Origin: Thiocapsa bogorovii
GTDB lineage: Bacteria; Pseudomonadota; Gammaproteobacteria; Chromatiales; Chromatiaceae
Direction of reading: 5' to 3'
Assembly: GCF_021228795.1 (NCBI RefSeq)
Contig: NZ_CP089309.1
Coordinates: forward strand, 1,736,001-1,800,000
DNA: 64,000 bases
Part shown: positions 7,207-18,671 of the stretch, piece after piece
How positions within the stretch are numbered: the stretch's first letter is position 1
How the letters are laid out: every line of letters starts with the position of its first letter
Notes under the pieces: generated by a model
Told to the model about the DNA's origin: nothing
What the model saw: only the letters and a program-made list of their open reading frames with translations
The model's database searches: none
Position numbers and translations under genes: made by a program

Positions 7207-8055
7207 TCAAAGCGTACTGATCGAAACCTCATACACCCCCCCAACCACCACAAACTCATCCTCCCCCTTCAGCATCCCCGGCAGTAGCCGATTGAAGAAG
7301 AAGATCTTCGGTAGGGGCACCTCCGCGATGAGGATGTAGTCCCCGAACTCGTCGGCGCGCTCGCGGCTGCTGGTGAAGCTGTTGAGGTTGTTGAAGAGCA
7401 CCCGGTAGCGCCCGCCGCCGAGGGTTTCGAGGATCTCGTGCTCGTCGATGCGGTTGATGCCGCGGTAGAGGCTGAGGTGGGTCTCTTCGGGGTGGGCCTG
7501 GAGGAGCTCGTACTGACAATAGGTATAGAGGAGGTCGAGCTGGGCCTCGAGGGCGTTGGTGGCATAGAGGCCGCGGGTGCCCTCGGTGACATAGCGCTCG
7601 TACGCCTCGCTGTGTCTGCCCTGGAGCGGTCCGGCGTGGTGTCGGGCGAGCAGGCCGAAGCGGCTCTCGACCCAGCGTTTGAGGATGGCGCCTTCGCGGC
7701 CGTCCGAGTCGAAGGACCAGCCGCGTGCCATGCGCAGATAGTTGGCGTTGATCCGTTTCTTTTTGGTCTTGTCCTTCGCGAGTCCGGCCTCGTCGAGATG
7801 ATCGAGAAGGAAGTGGGCGCTGACGTAGTCCTGAAAGGCTTGGGAGCGTGCGGCGTGCTGCGGGATCGGCGCCAGGGTGCGAAAGAGGTCCGCGTGGAAG
7901 TTGCGAATGCCGTCGAGCTCCAGCGGGACCGGGTGTTGTTGGTAGGTCAGGCTGCCCAGGATCACGGCGGGGAGGTTGCAGTGATTGATGGGGAGACGGG
8001 CGTTGGCCGGGAGCGTGGCGGGCGGCGGTTGTTGGGTTTGTCGGTTGTTATCCAT
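7207..8055 (-). CDS. draT: NAD+-dinitrogen-reductase ADP-D-ribosyltransferase DraT
   Basis: A 282-residue DraT. It transfers ADP-ribose from NAD+ to a specific arginine of NifH (Arg101), switching nitrogenase off in response to ammonium or darkness. The family signature INHCNLPAVILGSLTYQ is at residues 23-39. The R-S-E type catalytic set is visible: Arg198 in YRG, the SFTSS segment near 226-230, and Glu265-x-Glu267 before FVVVGGVYEV. The ATG at 8055 (MDNNRQ) is preferred over an upstream ATG at 8190 because the extra 45 residues are not DraT-like and would reach into the nifH promoter. It is transcribed divergently from nifH. No DraG (the de-modifying hydrolase) is in the window. Confidence 0.93.
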   Translation of the reverse strand: MDNNRQTQQPPPATLPANARLPINHCNLPAVILGSLTYQQHPVPLELDGIRNFHADLFRTLAPIPQHAARSQAFQDYVSAHFLLDHLDEAGLAKDKTKKKRINANYLRMARGWSFDSDGREGAILKRWVESRFGLLARHHAGPLQGRHSEAYERYVTEGTRGLYATNALEAQLDLLYTYCQYELLQAHPEETHLSLYRGINRIDEHEILETLGGGRYRVLFNNLNSFTSSRERADEFGDYILIAEVPLPKIFFFNRLLPGMLKGEDEFVVVGGVYEVSISTL

Positions 8056-8156
8056 ACATGCCTTGCGGCTTTGTCGGGGATGCCACCAAACCGGCGACAT
8101 CTGTGAGCCATTAACAACTCCATTTAAAACATGATGATGGAGCGCATTGGCGTGGT

Positions 8157-8172
8157 TGGCATATGGTTTGCT
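8157..8172 (+). promoter_or_regulatory. Sigma-54 (-24/-12) promoter of nifH
   Basis: TGGCAT-ATGGT-TTGCT matches the TGGCAC-N5-TTGCW consensus with GG at -24 and GC at -12 at the exact spacing, 62 bp upstream of the nifH ATG. NifA activation is expected. The only upstream-activator candidate is TGT-N9-ACA at 8102-8116, one base short of the TGT-N10-ACA consensus. Confidence 0.88.
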
Positions 8173-8174
8173 GA

Positions 8175-9118
<944 letters not shown>

Positions 9119-9119
<1 letters not shown>

Positions 9120-9200
9120 ACCGCGTCTCTCGGTGACATGCGCTGTCTGCGTTTGGGTTTGACCTTGGTGGTCCCTGCAGCCCTCGGCGGGGCGCGGTTC
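9119..9200. repeat. AAACCGCG-family intergenic repeat, copy A
   Basis: An 82-bp unit beginning directly at the nifH stop codon. The ends GAACCGCG (9118-9125) and CGCGGTTC (9193-9200) are perfect inverted repeats. The interior GACATGCGCTGT matches GATATGCGCTGT of copy C, and similarity continues past the right end (AGGATG...TTAGGGATGA in both). Confidence 0.75.
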
Positions 9201-9429
9201 AGGATGATTGAAGACTTAGGGATGAGTTGGCGCGGCTTGGCGATGAAGGCTGCCGGGAGCGAGGTTTCGCTTGGATGAAGGCAACGCGGGTCAGGCCGGA
9301 GCGGGTTCGGCACGGGGATTGTTGTTTTGAATGGACACGGCGGGTCGATGCCGCTGTCCCTTGTTCTTCCATTTCTCAACGCGCGACCGTCGGCGGATTG
9401 GCCGCGGCGCCGAATCGAGGAAAACCAGT
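9201..9429. other. nifH-nifD spacer
   Basis: With repeat A this makes a 310-bp gap, long for a nifH-nifD junction. No gene is seen. CGGCAC-N5-TTGTT at 9308-9323 is a poor sigma-54 look-alike whose -12 GC is missing, so a second promoter is not supported. GAGG at 9417-9420 is the nifD ribosome-binding site. Confidence 0.5.
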
Positions 9430-10914
9430 ATGTCAGCATTGACTCGCGAAGAGACCCAAGCCCTCATTCAAGAGGTGCTCGAGGTCTATCCTGAAAAGGC
9501 GAAGAAGGATCGCGCCAAGCATTTGGCGGTCAACGACCAATCGGTCGAGCAGTCCAAGAAGTGCATCACCTCCAACCGCAAATCCTTGCCGGGCGTCATG
9601 ACCGTGCGCGGGTGTGCCTATGCCGGTTCCAAGGGCGTGGTGTGGGGTCCGATCAAGGACATGATCCACATCTCGCACGGCCCGGTCGGCTGCGGCCAGT
9701 ATTCGCGTGCCGGGCGTCGCAACTATTACGTGGGGACGACCGGCGTCAACACGTTCGGCACCATGAACTTCACCTCGGATTTCCAGGAGAAGGACATCGT
9801 GTTCGGCGGCGACAAGAAGCTCGACAAGCTGATCACCGAGATCGAGGGGCTGTTCCCGCTGAGCAAGGGCATCACTGTCCAGTCCGAGTGTCCGATCGGT
9901 CTGATCGGCGACGACATCGAAGCGGTCGCGAAGAAGCAGGGAAAGGCGCTCGACAAGCCGGTCGTGCCGGTGCGTTGCGAGGGTTTCCGCGGCGTGTCTC
10001 AGTCACTGGGTCACCACATCGCCAACGACGCGATCCGCGACTGGGTCATCGGCAACCGTGACGGCGACGAGTCCTTCCAGGTCGGCCCCTACGACGTGGC
10101 GGTGATCGGCGACTACAACATCGGCGGCGACGCCTGGTCCTCGCGCATCCTGCTGGAAGAGATGGGCCTGCGCGTGGTTGCCCAGTGGTCGGGCGACGGC
10201 ACCCTGTCGGAGATGGAGCTGACCCCCAAGGTCAAGCTGAACCTGATCCACTGCTACCGCTCCATGAACTACATCTCCCGTCACATGGAAGAGAAGTACG
10301 GCGTGCCGTGGATGGAGTACAACTTCTTCGGCCCGACCAAGATCGCCGAGTCCTTGCGCAAGATCGCCGGCTTCTTCGACGAGACCATCCAGGCCAACGC
10401 CGAGACGGTCATCGCCAAATACACGGCCGAGTACGAGGCGATCATCGCCAAATATCGCCCACGCCTGGAAGGCAAGAAGGTCATGCTCTATGTCGGCGGC
10501 CTGCGTCCGCGCCACGTGATCGGTGCCTACGAAGATCTGGGCATGGAAGTGGTCGGCACCGGGTACGAGTTCGCGCACAACGACGACTACGACCGCACCA
10601 TCAAAGAGATGGGCAACGCGACCCTGCTCTACGACGACATCACGGGCTACGAGTTCGAAGAGTTCGTCAAGAAGGTCAAGCCCGATCTGATCGGCTCCGG
10701 CATCAAGGAGAAGTACATCTTCCAGAAGATGGGCATCCCCTTCCGCCAGATGCACTCCTGGGATTACTCGGGTCCGTATCACGGCTACGACGGCTTCGCC
10801 ATCTTCGCCCGCGATATGGACATGACGATCAACAACCCCTGCTGGAAGAAGATGCAGGCCCCTTGGCAGCAGTCAGGCGATCAAGAGGCTGCACCGATGG
10901 CCGCCAGCGCCTGA
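9430..10914 (+). CDS. nifD: Nitrogenase molybdenum-iron protein alpha chain NifD
   Basis: 494 residues; the alpha subunit of Mo-nitrogenase, which binds FeMo-co and shares the P-cluster with NifK. P-cluster cysteines are Cys62 (RGCAYAG), Cys88 (GPVGCGQ) and Cys154 (QSECPIG). FeMo-co ligands are Cys275 (LIHCYRSMN) and His442 ([10 protein letters not shown]). The cofactor-pocket residues Val70, Arg96, Gln191 and His195 are all present, so it is the Mo enzyme and not VnfD/AnfD. The ATG at 9430 follows GAGG; the frame extends upstream to 9331 but lacks a site there. A 10-bp hairpin lies between it and nifK. Confidence 0.97.
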   Translation: MSALTREETQALIQEVLEVYPEKAKKDRAKHLAVNDQSVEQSKKCITSNRKSLPGVMTVRGCAYAGSKGVVWGPIKDMIHISHGPVGCGQYSRAGRRNYYVGTTGVNTFGTMNFTSDFQEKDIVFGGDKKLDKLITEIEGLFPLSKGITVQSECPIGLIGDDIEAVAKKQGKALDKPVVPVRCEGFRGVSQSLGHHIANDAIRDWVIGNRDGDESFQVGPYDVAVIGDYNIGGDAWSSRILLEEMGLRVVAQWSGDGTLSEMELTPKVKLNLIHCYRSMNYISRHMEEKYGVPWMEYNFFGPTKIAESLRKIAGFFDETIQANAETVIAKYTAEYEAIIAKYRPRLEGKKVMLYVGGLRPRHVIGAYEDLGMEVVGTGYEFAHNDDYDRTIKEMGNATLLYDDITGYEFEEFVKKVKPDLIGSGIKEKYIFQKMGIPFRQMHSWDYSGPYHGYDGFAIFARDMDMTINNPCWKKMQAPWQQSGDQEAAPMAASA

Positions 10915-10928
10915 TCTCGAGGCTTCGT

Positions 10929-10970
10929 CCGCCAGCCTTTTGTCACCGGCTATCCGCCGGAGGCTGGCGG
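10929..10970. repeat. nifD-nifK intercistronic hairpin
   Basis: CCGCCAGCCT (10929-10938) pairs perfectly with AGGCTGGCGG (10961-10970), with a 22-nt loop that has internal GCCGG complementarity. There is no U-tract, so it is more likely an mRNA processing or stability element or a dispersed palindrome than a terminator. The GGCTGG...GGCAGGCGGC wording recurs between pgk and pyk. Confidence 0.6.
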
Positions 10971-11050
10971 CAGGCGGCTCGAAAAAGACACCGAACGCAG
11001 TCCCAACCATGTCGTTGTCCGCGGATGAGCGGCGCGGCAGGAGCACACTC

Positions 11051-12622
11051 ATGAGCCAAACCACCGACCAGATCAAACCCAGCTATCCCTTATTCAGGGA
11101 TGCAGACTATGTCGAGAACCTCGCGAAGAAGCAGGGCGGCGTGGAAGAGCGCCACTCCGACGAGAAGATCGAAGAGGTGTTCCAGTGGACCACGACCAAG
11201 GAATACCAGGAGCTCAACTTCAAGCGTGAGGCCCTGACCGTCAACCCGGCGAAGGCGTGTCAGCCGCTTGGCGCCGTCCTCTGCGCCCTCGGGTTCGAGA
11301 AGACACTCCCCTACGTGCATGGCTCGCAGGGCTGCGTGGCGTATTTCCGCACCTATTTCAACCGTCACTTCAAGGAGCCGATCGCCTGCGTATCCGACTC
11401 CATGACGGAAGACGCGGCCGTTTTCGGCGGCCAGAAGAACATGATGGACGGCCTGCAGAACGCCCGTGCGCTCTACAAGCCCGAGATGATCGCGGTCAGC
11501 ACCACCTGCATGGCCGAGGTCATCGGTGACGACCTCAACGCCTTCATCGGCAACGCCAAGAAAGAAGGGTTCGTCCCGGACGAATTCCCGACCCCGTTCG
11601 CGCACACACCGAGCTTTGTCGGCAGCCATACGACCGGCTGGGACAACATGTTCGAGGGGATCGTCCGCTACTTCACGCTCAACACGATGGACGATAAGGT
11701 CGTCGGTTCGAACAAGAAGATCAACCTGGTCCCCGGGTTCGAGACCTATCTCGGCAACTACCGCGTCATGCACCGCATGATGAAGGAAATGGGCGTCGAC
11801 TACAGCCTGCTGTGCGACCCGACCGAGGTGCTCGACACCCCTGCCGACGGTGAATATCGCATGTACGACGGCGGCACCAGCATCGATGCGGTGAAGGATG
11901 CCCCCAACGCGATCGACACTCTGCTGTTGCAGCCCTGGCAGTTGCCGAAGACCAAGAAATTCGTCCAGATCACCTGGCAGCAGCCGGCAACCCCCATCCA
12001 CATCCCGATGGGATTGGAGTGGACCGACGAGTTCCTGATGAAGGTCTCCGAGCTGACCGGAAAGGCCATCCCCGAGTCGCTGGCCAAGGAGCGCGGTCGT
12101 CTGGTCGACATGATGACCGACAGCCACACCTGGCTGCACGGCAAGAAGTTCGCGCTCTACGGCGATGCCGACTTCGTGCTCGGGATGGTCAAGTTCCTGC
12201 TCGAGCTGGGTGCCGAACCGACCCACATCCTCTGCAACCACGCCAACAAGCGTTGGAAGAAAGAAGTGGAGGGCGTGCTCGCGGAGTCGCCTTACGGCAA
12301 GGAGGGGAAGGTCTATACCAGCTCCGACCTCTGGCACTTCCGCTCGCTGTGCTTCACAGACAAGCCGGACTTCATGATCGGCAACAGCTACGGCAAGTTC
12401 ATCCAGCGCGACACCCTGCACAAGGGCAAGGAGCATGAGGTCCCGCTGATCCGGATCGGCTTCCCGATCTTCGATCGGCACCACCTGCATCGCATGACCA
12501 CGTTGGGCTACGAGGGTGCCATGTACATCCTCACCACCCTGGTCAATGCCGTGCTCGAGCGCCTGGACGAAGAGACGCGCGAGATGGGTGTAACGGACTA
12601 CAACTACGACCTGGTGAGATAG
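11051..12622 (+). CDS. nifK: Nitrogenase molybdenum-iron protein beta chain NifK
   Basis: 523 residues; the beta subunit of MoFe protein. P-cluster cysteines Cys70 (AKACQPLG), Cys95 (GSQGCVAYF) and Cys153 (STTCMAEVIGDD) are at the positions expected from Azotobacter numbering. The N-terminal extension LFRDADYVENLAKKQ and the end NYDLVR are typical. ATG 11051 has CAGGAG at 11038-11043; starts at 11009 or 10940 are possible but lack homology. It follows nifD by 136 bp and is followed by a strong hairpin without U-tract. Confidence 0.97.
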   Translation: MSQTTDQIKPSYPLFRDADYVENLAKKQGGVEERHSDEKIEEVFQWTTTKEYQELNFKREALTVNPAKACQPLGAVLCALGFEKTLPYVHGSQGCVAYFRTYFNRHFKEPIACVSDSMTEDAAVFGGQKNMMDGLQNARALYKPEMIAVSTTCMAEVIGDDLNAFIGNAKKEGFVPDEFPTPFAHTPSFVGSHTTGWDNMFEGIVRYFTLNTMDDKVVGSNKKINLVPGFETYLGNYRVMHRMMKEMGVDYSLLCDPTEVLDTPADGEYRMYDGGTSIDAVKDAPNAIDTLLLQPWQLPKTKKFVQITWQQPATPIHIPMGLEWTDEFLMKVSELTGKAIPESLAKERGRLVDMMTDSHTWLHGKKFALYGDADFVLGMVKFLLELGAEPTHILCNHANKRWKKEVEGVLAESPYGKEGKVYTSSDLWHFRSLCFTDKPDFMIGNSYGKFIQRDTLHKGKEHEVPLIRIGFPIFDRHHLHRMTTLGYEGAMYILTTLVNAVLERLDEETREMGVTDYNYDLVR

Positions 12623-12626
12623 CCTG

Positions 12627-12653
12627 CTCGGGCGGCGCTCTGCGCCGCCCGAG
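12627..12653 (+). terminator. Hairpin after nifK
   Basis: CTCGGGCGGCG (12627-12637) pairs perfectly with CGCCGCCCGAG (12643-12653) around a 5-nt loop. There is no T-run, so it may be a partial terminator or a 3'-end stabiliser for nifHDK mRNA rather than a full stop. The rest of the 216-bp gap to nifT shows nothing else. Confidence 0.6.
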
Positions 12654-12838
12654 GATGCGTTGGGAAAGCGATTCGCCGTGAATCTTGGATTCAAGTCCAT
12701 CTCCCCGAACCCGGCACGGAATCCGTCGTACCCGGGGCTGGACCCCACCGCCAAGCCGGCACTCCGCTGTTCCCTCACCATCCCTTCCAGACGAGACGCT
12801 CGGCGCACCCCTTCAAGACGACGAGAGGCAACCCACTG

Positions 12839-13057
12839 ATGCCCAATGTGATGATTCGTAAGAACGACGCGGGAGAACTGCTCTTCTACGTCGCGAAAAA
12901 GGACATGGAGGAGACGATTGCCTCCGTGGAGCTGGATGACGCCGAACACTGGGGCGGCGAGGTGGAGCTGACCGACGGGTCGCGTTGGTATATCGACCCG
13001 ATCAGCCCGCCCCCCGCGTTTCCGACCACGCTGCGTTTTAAGCGCGGCGACGAGTAA
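12839..13057 (+). CDS. nifT: Nitrogen fixation protein NifT/FixU
   Basis: A 72-residue NifT. The conserved pattern is present: MIRKNDAGELLFYVAKKDMEE, a VELDD turn, WGGEVELTDG and the tail PTTLRFKRGDE. The family is a small beta-rich protein, almost always just after nifK; its role is not settled and mutants usually fix nitrogen. GAGAGG lies about ten bases upstream. It is separated by 14 bp from the ferredoxin gene. Confidence 0.92.
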   Translation: MPNVMIRKNDAGELLFYVAKKDMEETIASVELDDAEHWGGEVELTDGSRWYIDPISPPPAFPTTLRFKRGDE

Positions 13058-13071
13058 TCAGGAGAATCGAC

Positions 13072-13272
13072 ATGGCCCTGCAAATTATTCGCGAGCTCTG
13101 CACCGCCTGCGGCGACTGCGAGCCCTTGTGCCCGACGCAATCCATCTCGGCCTGGAAGGGCGTCTACCGCATCGACGCCAACACCTGCAGCGAATGCGAG
13201 GGTGACGGCGAACCCGGCGTGCCGCAGTGCCTCGATGCCTGCATGGAAGAGGACTGCATCGTCCCGGCTTGA
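13072..13272 (+). CDS. nif-associated 2[4Fe-4S] ferredoxin
   Basis: A 66-residue bacterial-type ferredoxin. The first cluster motif is C10-x2-C13-x2-C16-x3-C20-P; the second is C39-x2-C42-x10-C53-x3-C57, with the lengthened loop of Chromatium-type and nif ferredoxins, plus an extra Cys62 near the C-terminus. CAGGAGA sits just before the ATG. Its place between nifT and nafY suggests electron supply to nitrogenase or to cofactor assembly, as for FdxN-type proteins. It lacks the long C-terminal helix of some Chromatiaceae 2[4Fe-4S] ferredoxins. Confidence 0.9.
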   Translation: MALQIIRELCTACGDCEPLCPTQSISAWKGVYRIDANTCSECEGDGEPGVPQCLDACMEEDCIVPA

Positions 13273-13368
13273 ACCGTGCGTGGCGTGACGAGCGGGTCGA
13301 GAGGGTTTTCGGTCGCTCGTCCCATCACGCAATCCATCTCCTACCCATAGCAGACAGGACCGAATCCG

Positions 13369-14076
13369 ATGTCCAACGACACACTCTCCGACGATATCGC
13401 GCTGCGCATCGGCCTGGCCGCCCGCACCCTCCCCGAACCGGATCCGGCGCGCCTGATTCGTGTCCTCGCCGACGCCGTGGGCCTGCCGCCCACCGCGACC
13501 ACATTGGACACCCTGCGGGTGAAGGATCTCAAGCAGGCCGCCGACGGGGAGTTGGGCGATCTGGACACTGATCTGCTGAAATCCATGCTGGCCATCCTCA
13601 AGGGCGAGACCGGGGAGACCGTCGCGCCGGCTCCGCCGATCGAGCCCTATGCCGAGGGCGACATGCCCGGCTCGGTTCGGGTCGCCTGCGCATCGAACGG
13701 AGGCGATGAGCTCGACGGACATTTCGGGGCCGCGCGGCATTTCCTGGTCTACCAGGTCTCGGCGAACGAGATTCGCCTGATCGACGTGCGCGAGGTCGAC
13801 GAATCCGGAACGGTCGAGGACAGGAACGGCCAGCGTGCCGCCTTGATCGCCGACTGTCAGGTGCTCTATGTGGCCTCGATCGGGGGTCCTGCTGCAGCCA
13901 AGGTCGTCAAGGCCGATATCCACCCTATCAAAGACGCGGCGGGCGGAAGCGCGAGAACCCGCATGATCGCCCTCCAGCGCATTCTCGGCGAGAAGGCCCC
14001 GCCTTGGCTCGCCAAGGCGATGGGGCAGTCGCCCGAAGAACGGGTTCGATTCGCGCGCTCGGAGGATGCGGCATGA
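13369..14076 (+). CDS. nafY: NafY/NifY-type FeMo-cofactor carrier
   Basis: 235 residues in two parts: an N-terminal helical NafY-like domain (about 1-85, with AVGLPPTATTLDTLRVKDLK) and a C-terminal dinitrogenase iron-molybdenum cofactor-binding domain (about 100-215, NifX/NifB-C fold) with LDGHFGAARHFLVYQVS and IGGPAAAKVVKADIHPIK. The tail KAPPWLAKAMG is typical of NifY/NafY. Family members bind FeMo-co and apo-dinitrogenase and help insert the cofactor. The next gene overlaps by ATGA. NifX is less likely because NifX lacks the N-terminal domain. Confidence 0.85.
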   Translation: MSNDTLSDDIALRIGLAARTLPEPDPARLIRVLADAVGLPPTATTLDTLRVKDLKQAADGELGDLDTDLLKSMLAILKGETGETVAPAPPIEPYAEGDMPGSVRVACASNGGDELDGHFGAARHFLVYQVSANEIRLIDVREVDESGTVEDRNGQRAALIADCQVLYVASIGGPAAAKVVKADIHPIKDAAGGSARTRMIALQRILGEKAPPWLAKAMGQSPEERVRFARSEDAA

Positions 14077-14342
14077 TCGCGGGGGAGCGACTCGACCAGA
14101 TCACGGAGGTGGTGCGCCGAGCGGGGCTCAGCGCAGAGACCCTCGGCGCCTTGCGGGAGACCTTCACCGATATCCATTTCACCCATTGCAGCGATGACGA
14201 CATCGGCGTCGGGAGGCCTGTTCGCAGCGCCGAGGGCTTCAAACTCTACCTGGTGGATGGACGAGAGCACTGTCTCGTCTTGACCGACGACCCGGCGAAC
14301 GCCACCGGCGTTGTCCTTGCCGAGGTCGAAGAGCAGGATTGA
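14073..14342 (+). CDS. Small nif-cluster protein (DUF6129-like)
   Basis: An 89-residue soluble protein starting at the ATG that overlaps the nafY stop (ATGA). Visible features are an N-terminal helix (LDQITEVVRRAGLS), the segment FTHCSDDDIGVGRPV and a beta-rich end FKLYLVDGREHCLVLTDDP. Short proteins of this kind follow nifY/nifX in many proteobacterial nif operons; I believe this is the DUF6129 family but cannot check. Function unknown; translational coupling suggests a link to NafY. Confidence 0.7.
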   Translation: MIAGERLDQITEVVRRAGLSAETLGALRETFTDIHFTHCSDDDIGVGRPVRSAEGFKLYLVDGREHCLVLTDDPANATGVVLAEVEEQD

Positions 14343-14828
14343 CCCTCGGTGATGAGGTGCCGCATCGCTCTCGAATCAGGTTGATCAGACTCGGGTCGGC
14401 AGGCGATAGGCAAGTCCTGCAGGCGACACAAGACGGATAAAGTCTGCCCGAGATGTCCGCGCAAACGGTGAGGCCCTCTCCGAAAGGCAAGCCACAGCAT
14501 GGCCTCTCTCCCTGTCCGATGCCGCGGTCCCTCGCGCCTCGCCCACCGTGTCTCCTTCGGTGTTAAAATCCGCCCGCTCCGTGCCGGACCTCGTCCGTGC
14601 CGGTCATGATGTCGTCCAAACCGGAATCGATCCTCGCGTCACGCTATACCGAGCTCAGGTGGGTTTTTCGGAAAGCAGGGTGCGTCCCGCGCTCGCCGGT
14701 ACAGGGCGCGCCTAGGAGGCGAAGCGCCGGCCCGGCGTGCGCGGGGCGCGCAACGCGGCGAAAAACCCACGTGCGCTCGGTCAATTTATTTCGCCCGGCT
14801 TGGGCGATCAATCTGGTGGAGAAACCCC
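14343..14828. other. Intergenic region with inverted-repeat element
   Basis: 486 bp without a supported gene. It contains a 112-bp unit flanked by 12-bp inverted repeats (14659-14770). AATTTATTTCGCCC near 14792 is the only AT-rich patch ahead of the next gene and could hold its promoter, but no clear -35/-10 pair is seen. Confidence 0.55.
14659..14770. repeat. 112-bp element with 12-bp inverted ends
   Basis: GTGGGTTTTTCG (14659-14670) and CGAAAAACCCAC (14759-14770) are perfect inverted repeats. The interior is very GC-rich and itself partly self-complementary (GGGCGCGCC, GCGCCGGCCCGGCG). No coding frame is evident. It could be a MITE-like insertion or a structured RNA. Confidence 0.5.
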
Positions 14829-15149
14829 ATGAAATGCGCAATGTTGGTGACCGGAAACGGTCCGATCGTGATCGTGACCTCGTACGACTCGCTCGAAAAT
14901 CCCGATCTGCTGGAGCGTCTGAAGGATAAAGGCATCCCGAAATTCCTGGCGTACGAGATCCCGATGGAGTTGGCACGGGAGCGCTACAAAGGCCATTTCG
15001 AGAAGGTCATGAACGGGTTTACCGAGTCGGACAGCCTCCGAGTGCTCGATCACAACGGACATCGCGCCTTCAATCTCTTCACCTGGGCGGAGCTCGGCAC
15101 CCCCCTTGCCCACGAAAGCCCGCTCGACGACCTTTATCACCAACACTGA
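14829..15149 (+). CDS. Conserved-looking hypothetical protein (106 aa)
   Basis: A soluble 106-residue protein: a beta-strand start (MKCAMLVTGNGPIVIVTSY), a helix LLERLKDKGIPKF, a central ELARERYKGHFEKVMNGF, and an end rich in acidic and His residues (LDDLYHQH). GGTGGAG lies upstream of the ATG. No signal peptide or membrane helix. It lies between the nif cluster and hppA, convergent with hppA. I do not recognise the family. A nif-related role is possible by position only. Confidence 0.7.
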   Translation: MKCAMLVTGNGPIVIVTSYDSLENPDLLERLKDKGIPKFLAYEIPMELARERYKGHFEKVMNGFTESDSLRVLDHNGHRAFNLFTWAELGTPLAHESPLDDLYHQH

Positions 15150-15194
15150 TTCCTCGGCAAGGACCGCCGCACGCAGAGATGCGCCGAGCGGCGG

Positions 15195-15252
15195 AGGACA
15201 GCCGACGCACCGCAAAGGCGCCAACGATCGCGCCTCTGCGGTTCAGCTGTCC
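15195..15252. terminator. Hairpin between convergent genes
   Basis: ACCGCAAAGGCGC (15209-15221) pairs with GCGCCTCTGCGGT (15230-15242) with one mismatch, and outer GGACAGC/GCTGTCC extend the stem. It sits between the stops of the 106-residue gene and hppA and could serve both; there is no clear T-run. Confidence 0.5.
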
Positions 15253-15262
15253 CGTATCGAGA

Positions 15263-17461
<2,199 letters not shown>

Positions 17462-17559
17462 GGGTATTCCGATGGACGTGGGAGGCCAAAAGAACCCGCC
17501 GCCGGAAATGCGCCGGGCAGGACCTGAGTCCGAGACTCAGGGGAATCGAGAACCGCGTA

Positions 17560-18339
17560 TCACTCGAGCCCGGTCACCTGGGCCGAGCGCCACCAGCCCC
17601 GATGACGGTTCTCGAGCTCCTCGAGATCCGGGAAGCGGTAGAAGGCAAAGTCGGTCTGGTCGCCGACATAGAACCCGCCCTTGACCATTCGGTAGAGCAC
17701 GCCTTCCTTGACCTGCTTGAGTACCAGCTTGCTCGGCTTGGTGTCGTTGTGTTTCAGCTCGTAAAGCACATCACGCAGATGAGCGAGGTTGGGATAGGGA
17801 AGATCGTCGGCCGCGCCGTTCTCGGGATCGGTTGCGAGCGCGCCGAGATGGAGCTCCGAGAACACGAGACGAGGCACATGGACCGTGTGCGACGGGTCCG
17901 TGATCGCGTCGCAAAACTCATGCGGTTCCGAACGACTGGCGACCATCGGCGTGATGGGGCAGAACTCTTGATAAAGATGGAGACGACCGCCCGGCTCGGG
18001 CACATAGACCGAGCGCGGCAGCTCGAGCGTCTTGCCGTCGTTGGTCACCAGATAGAGGTTGCCGAGCGCGGATACGGGGATGCGCGACAAGACACGATAG
18101 ATCGAGAGATAAACCGAGCGTTTCGGGGCGCCGTCCGGCTGAGTAATGCAGCGTTCGTCCACCAGATGGAACGGGAAATCCTCGGAGCGGAATGCCGGGT
18201 CGACCTCGAAAAAGATCGCCTCGCCTTTGACGTGGGCCTTGGACCCGACCGCATAGTAGCTGCCGAAAGCCTCCGGCTCGAGCATCGACGCGATCAGCGC
18301 CTGCGGGATCAGGGACAGATACAGATGCTTTTCAGCCAT
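17560..18339 (-). CDS. Hypothetical protein (259 aa)
   Basis: A soluble protein with no signal peptide, membrane helix or recognised domain. The start at 18339 (MAEKHLYLSLIPQAL) is chosen; the frame opens 18 codons further up without a better signal. It has a mixed alpha/beta appearance, with FEVDPAFRSEDFPFHLVDERC and a C-terminal LKQVKEGVLYRMVKGGFYVG. It lies 98 bp upstream of hppA on the same strand, so cotranscription is possible. I do not recognise the family. Confidence 0.75.
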   Translation of the reverse strand: MAEKHLYLSLIPQALIASMLEPEAFGSYYAVGSKAHVKGEAIFFEVDPAFRSEDFPFHLVDERCITQPDGAPKRSVYLSIYRVLSRIPVSALGNLYLVTNDGKTLELPRSVYVPEPGGRLHLYQEFCPITPMVASRSEPHEFCDAITDPSHTVHVPRLVFSELHLGALATDPENGAADDLPYPNLAHLRDVLYELKHNDTKPSKLVLKQVKEGVLYRMVKGGFYVGDQTDFAFYRFPDLEELENRHRGWWRSAQVTGLE

Positions 18340-18671
18340 GCCGAGCCTCGCCTTGATGTGCCCGGATATCCGACCGGACCCGGTGTTTCTCAATTATCAC
18401 CATAAATGCAGGCGATGTGGAGAGTAGATCCGGGTCATTTGTCGAAGGGACGCAGTCAGAGTGCGTGGCGGAACCAAACGGCGGACGATCAAGGCAGGCT
18501 AGCGAGGGAGACTGAGGGATGTTCGGAGCAGATATTGCGTCGGAAACGCCGACTGGACTGGAGGAAAACTGGGGGAAAAGCCATGCGGGTTCGGGGTTGG
18601 ATACATCCCTGTATCCGAGCCGCCTCGGGACTCTCGGCTTGTACCGAGGTCCCTAGACGAACAGCAGGTTC
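18340..18671. other. Intergenic region between 259-aa gene and sgp
   Basis: 332 bp, no convincing gene on either strand. GGATAC-N6-GTATCC forms a small hairpin at about 18599-18616. GGGACCTCGG and CCGAGAGTCCC, read on the minus strand after the sgp stop, form a longer imperfect hairpin that may end the sgp transcript. Confidence 0.5.

Noticed and set aside
8102-8116. NifA upstream activator sequence before nifH
   Set aside because: It reads TGT-N9-ACA; the consensus needs N10, and no exact site is present between draT and the promoter.
9308-9323. CGGCAC-N5-TTGTT as a second sigma-54 promoter before nifD
   Set aside because: The essential GC at -12 is GT here, and the first base of the -24 box is wrong; only the spacing fits.
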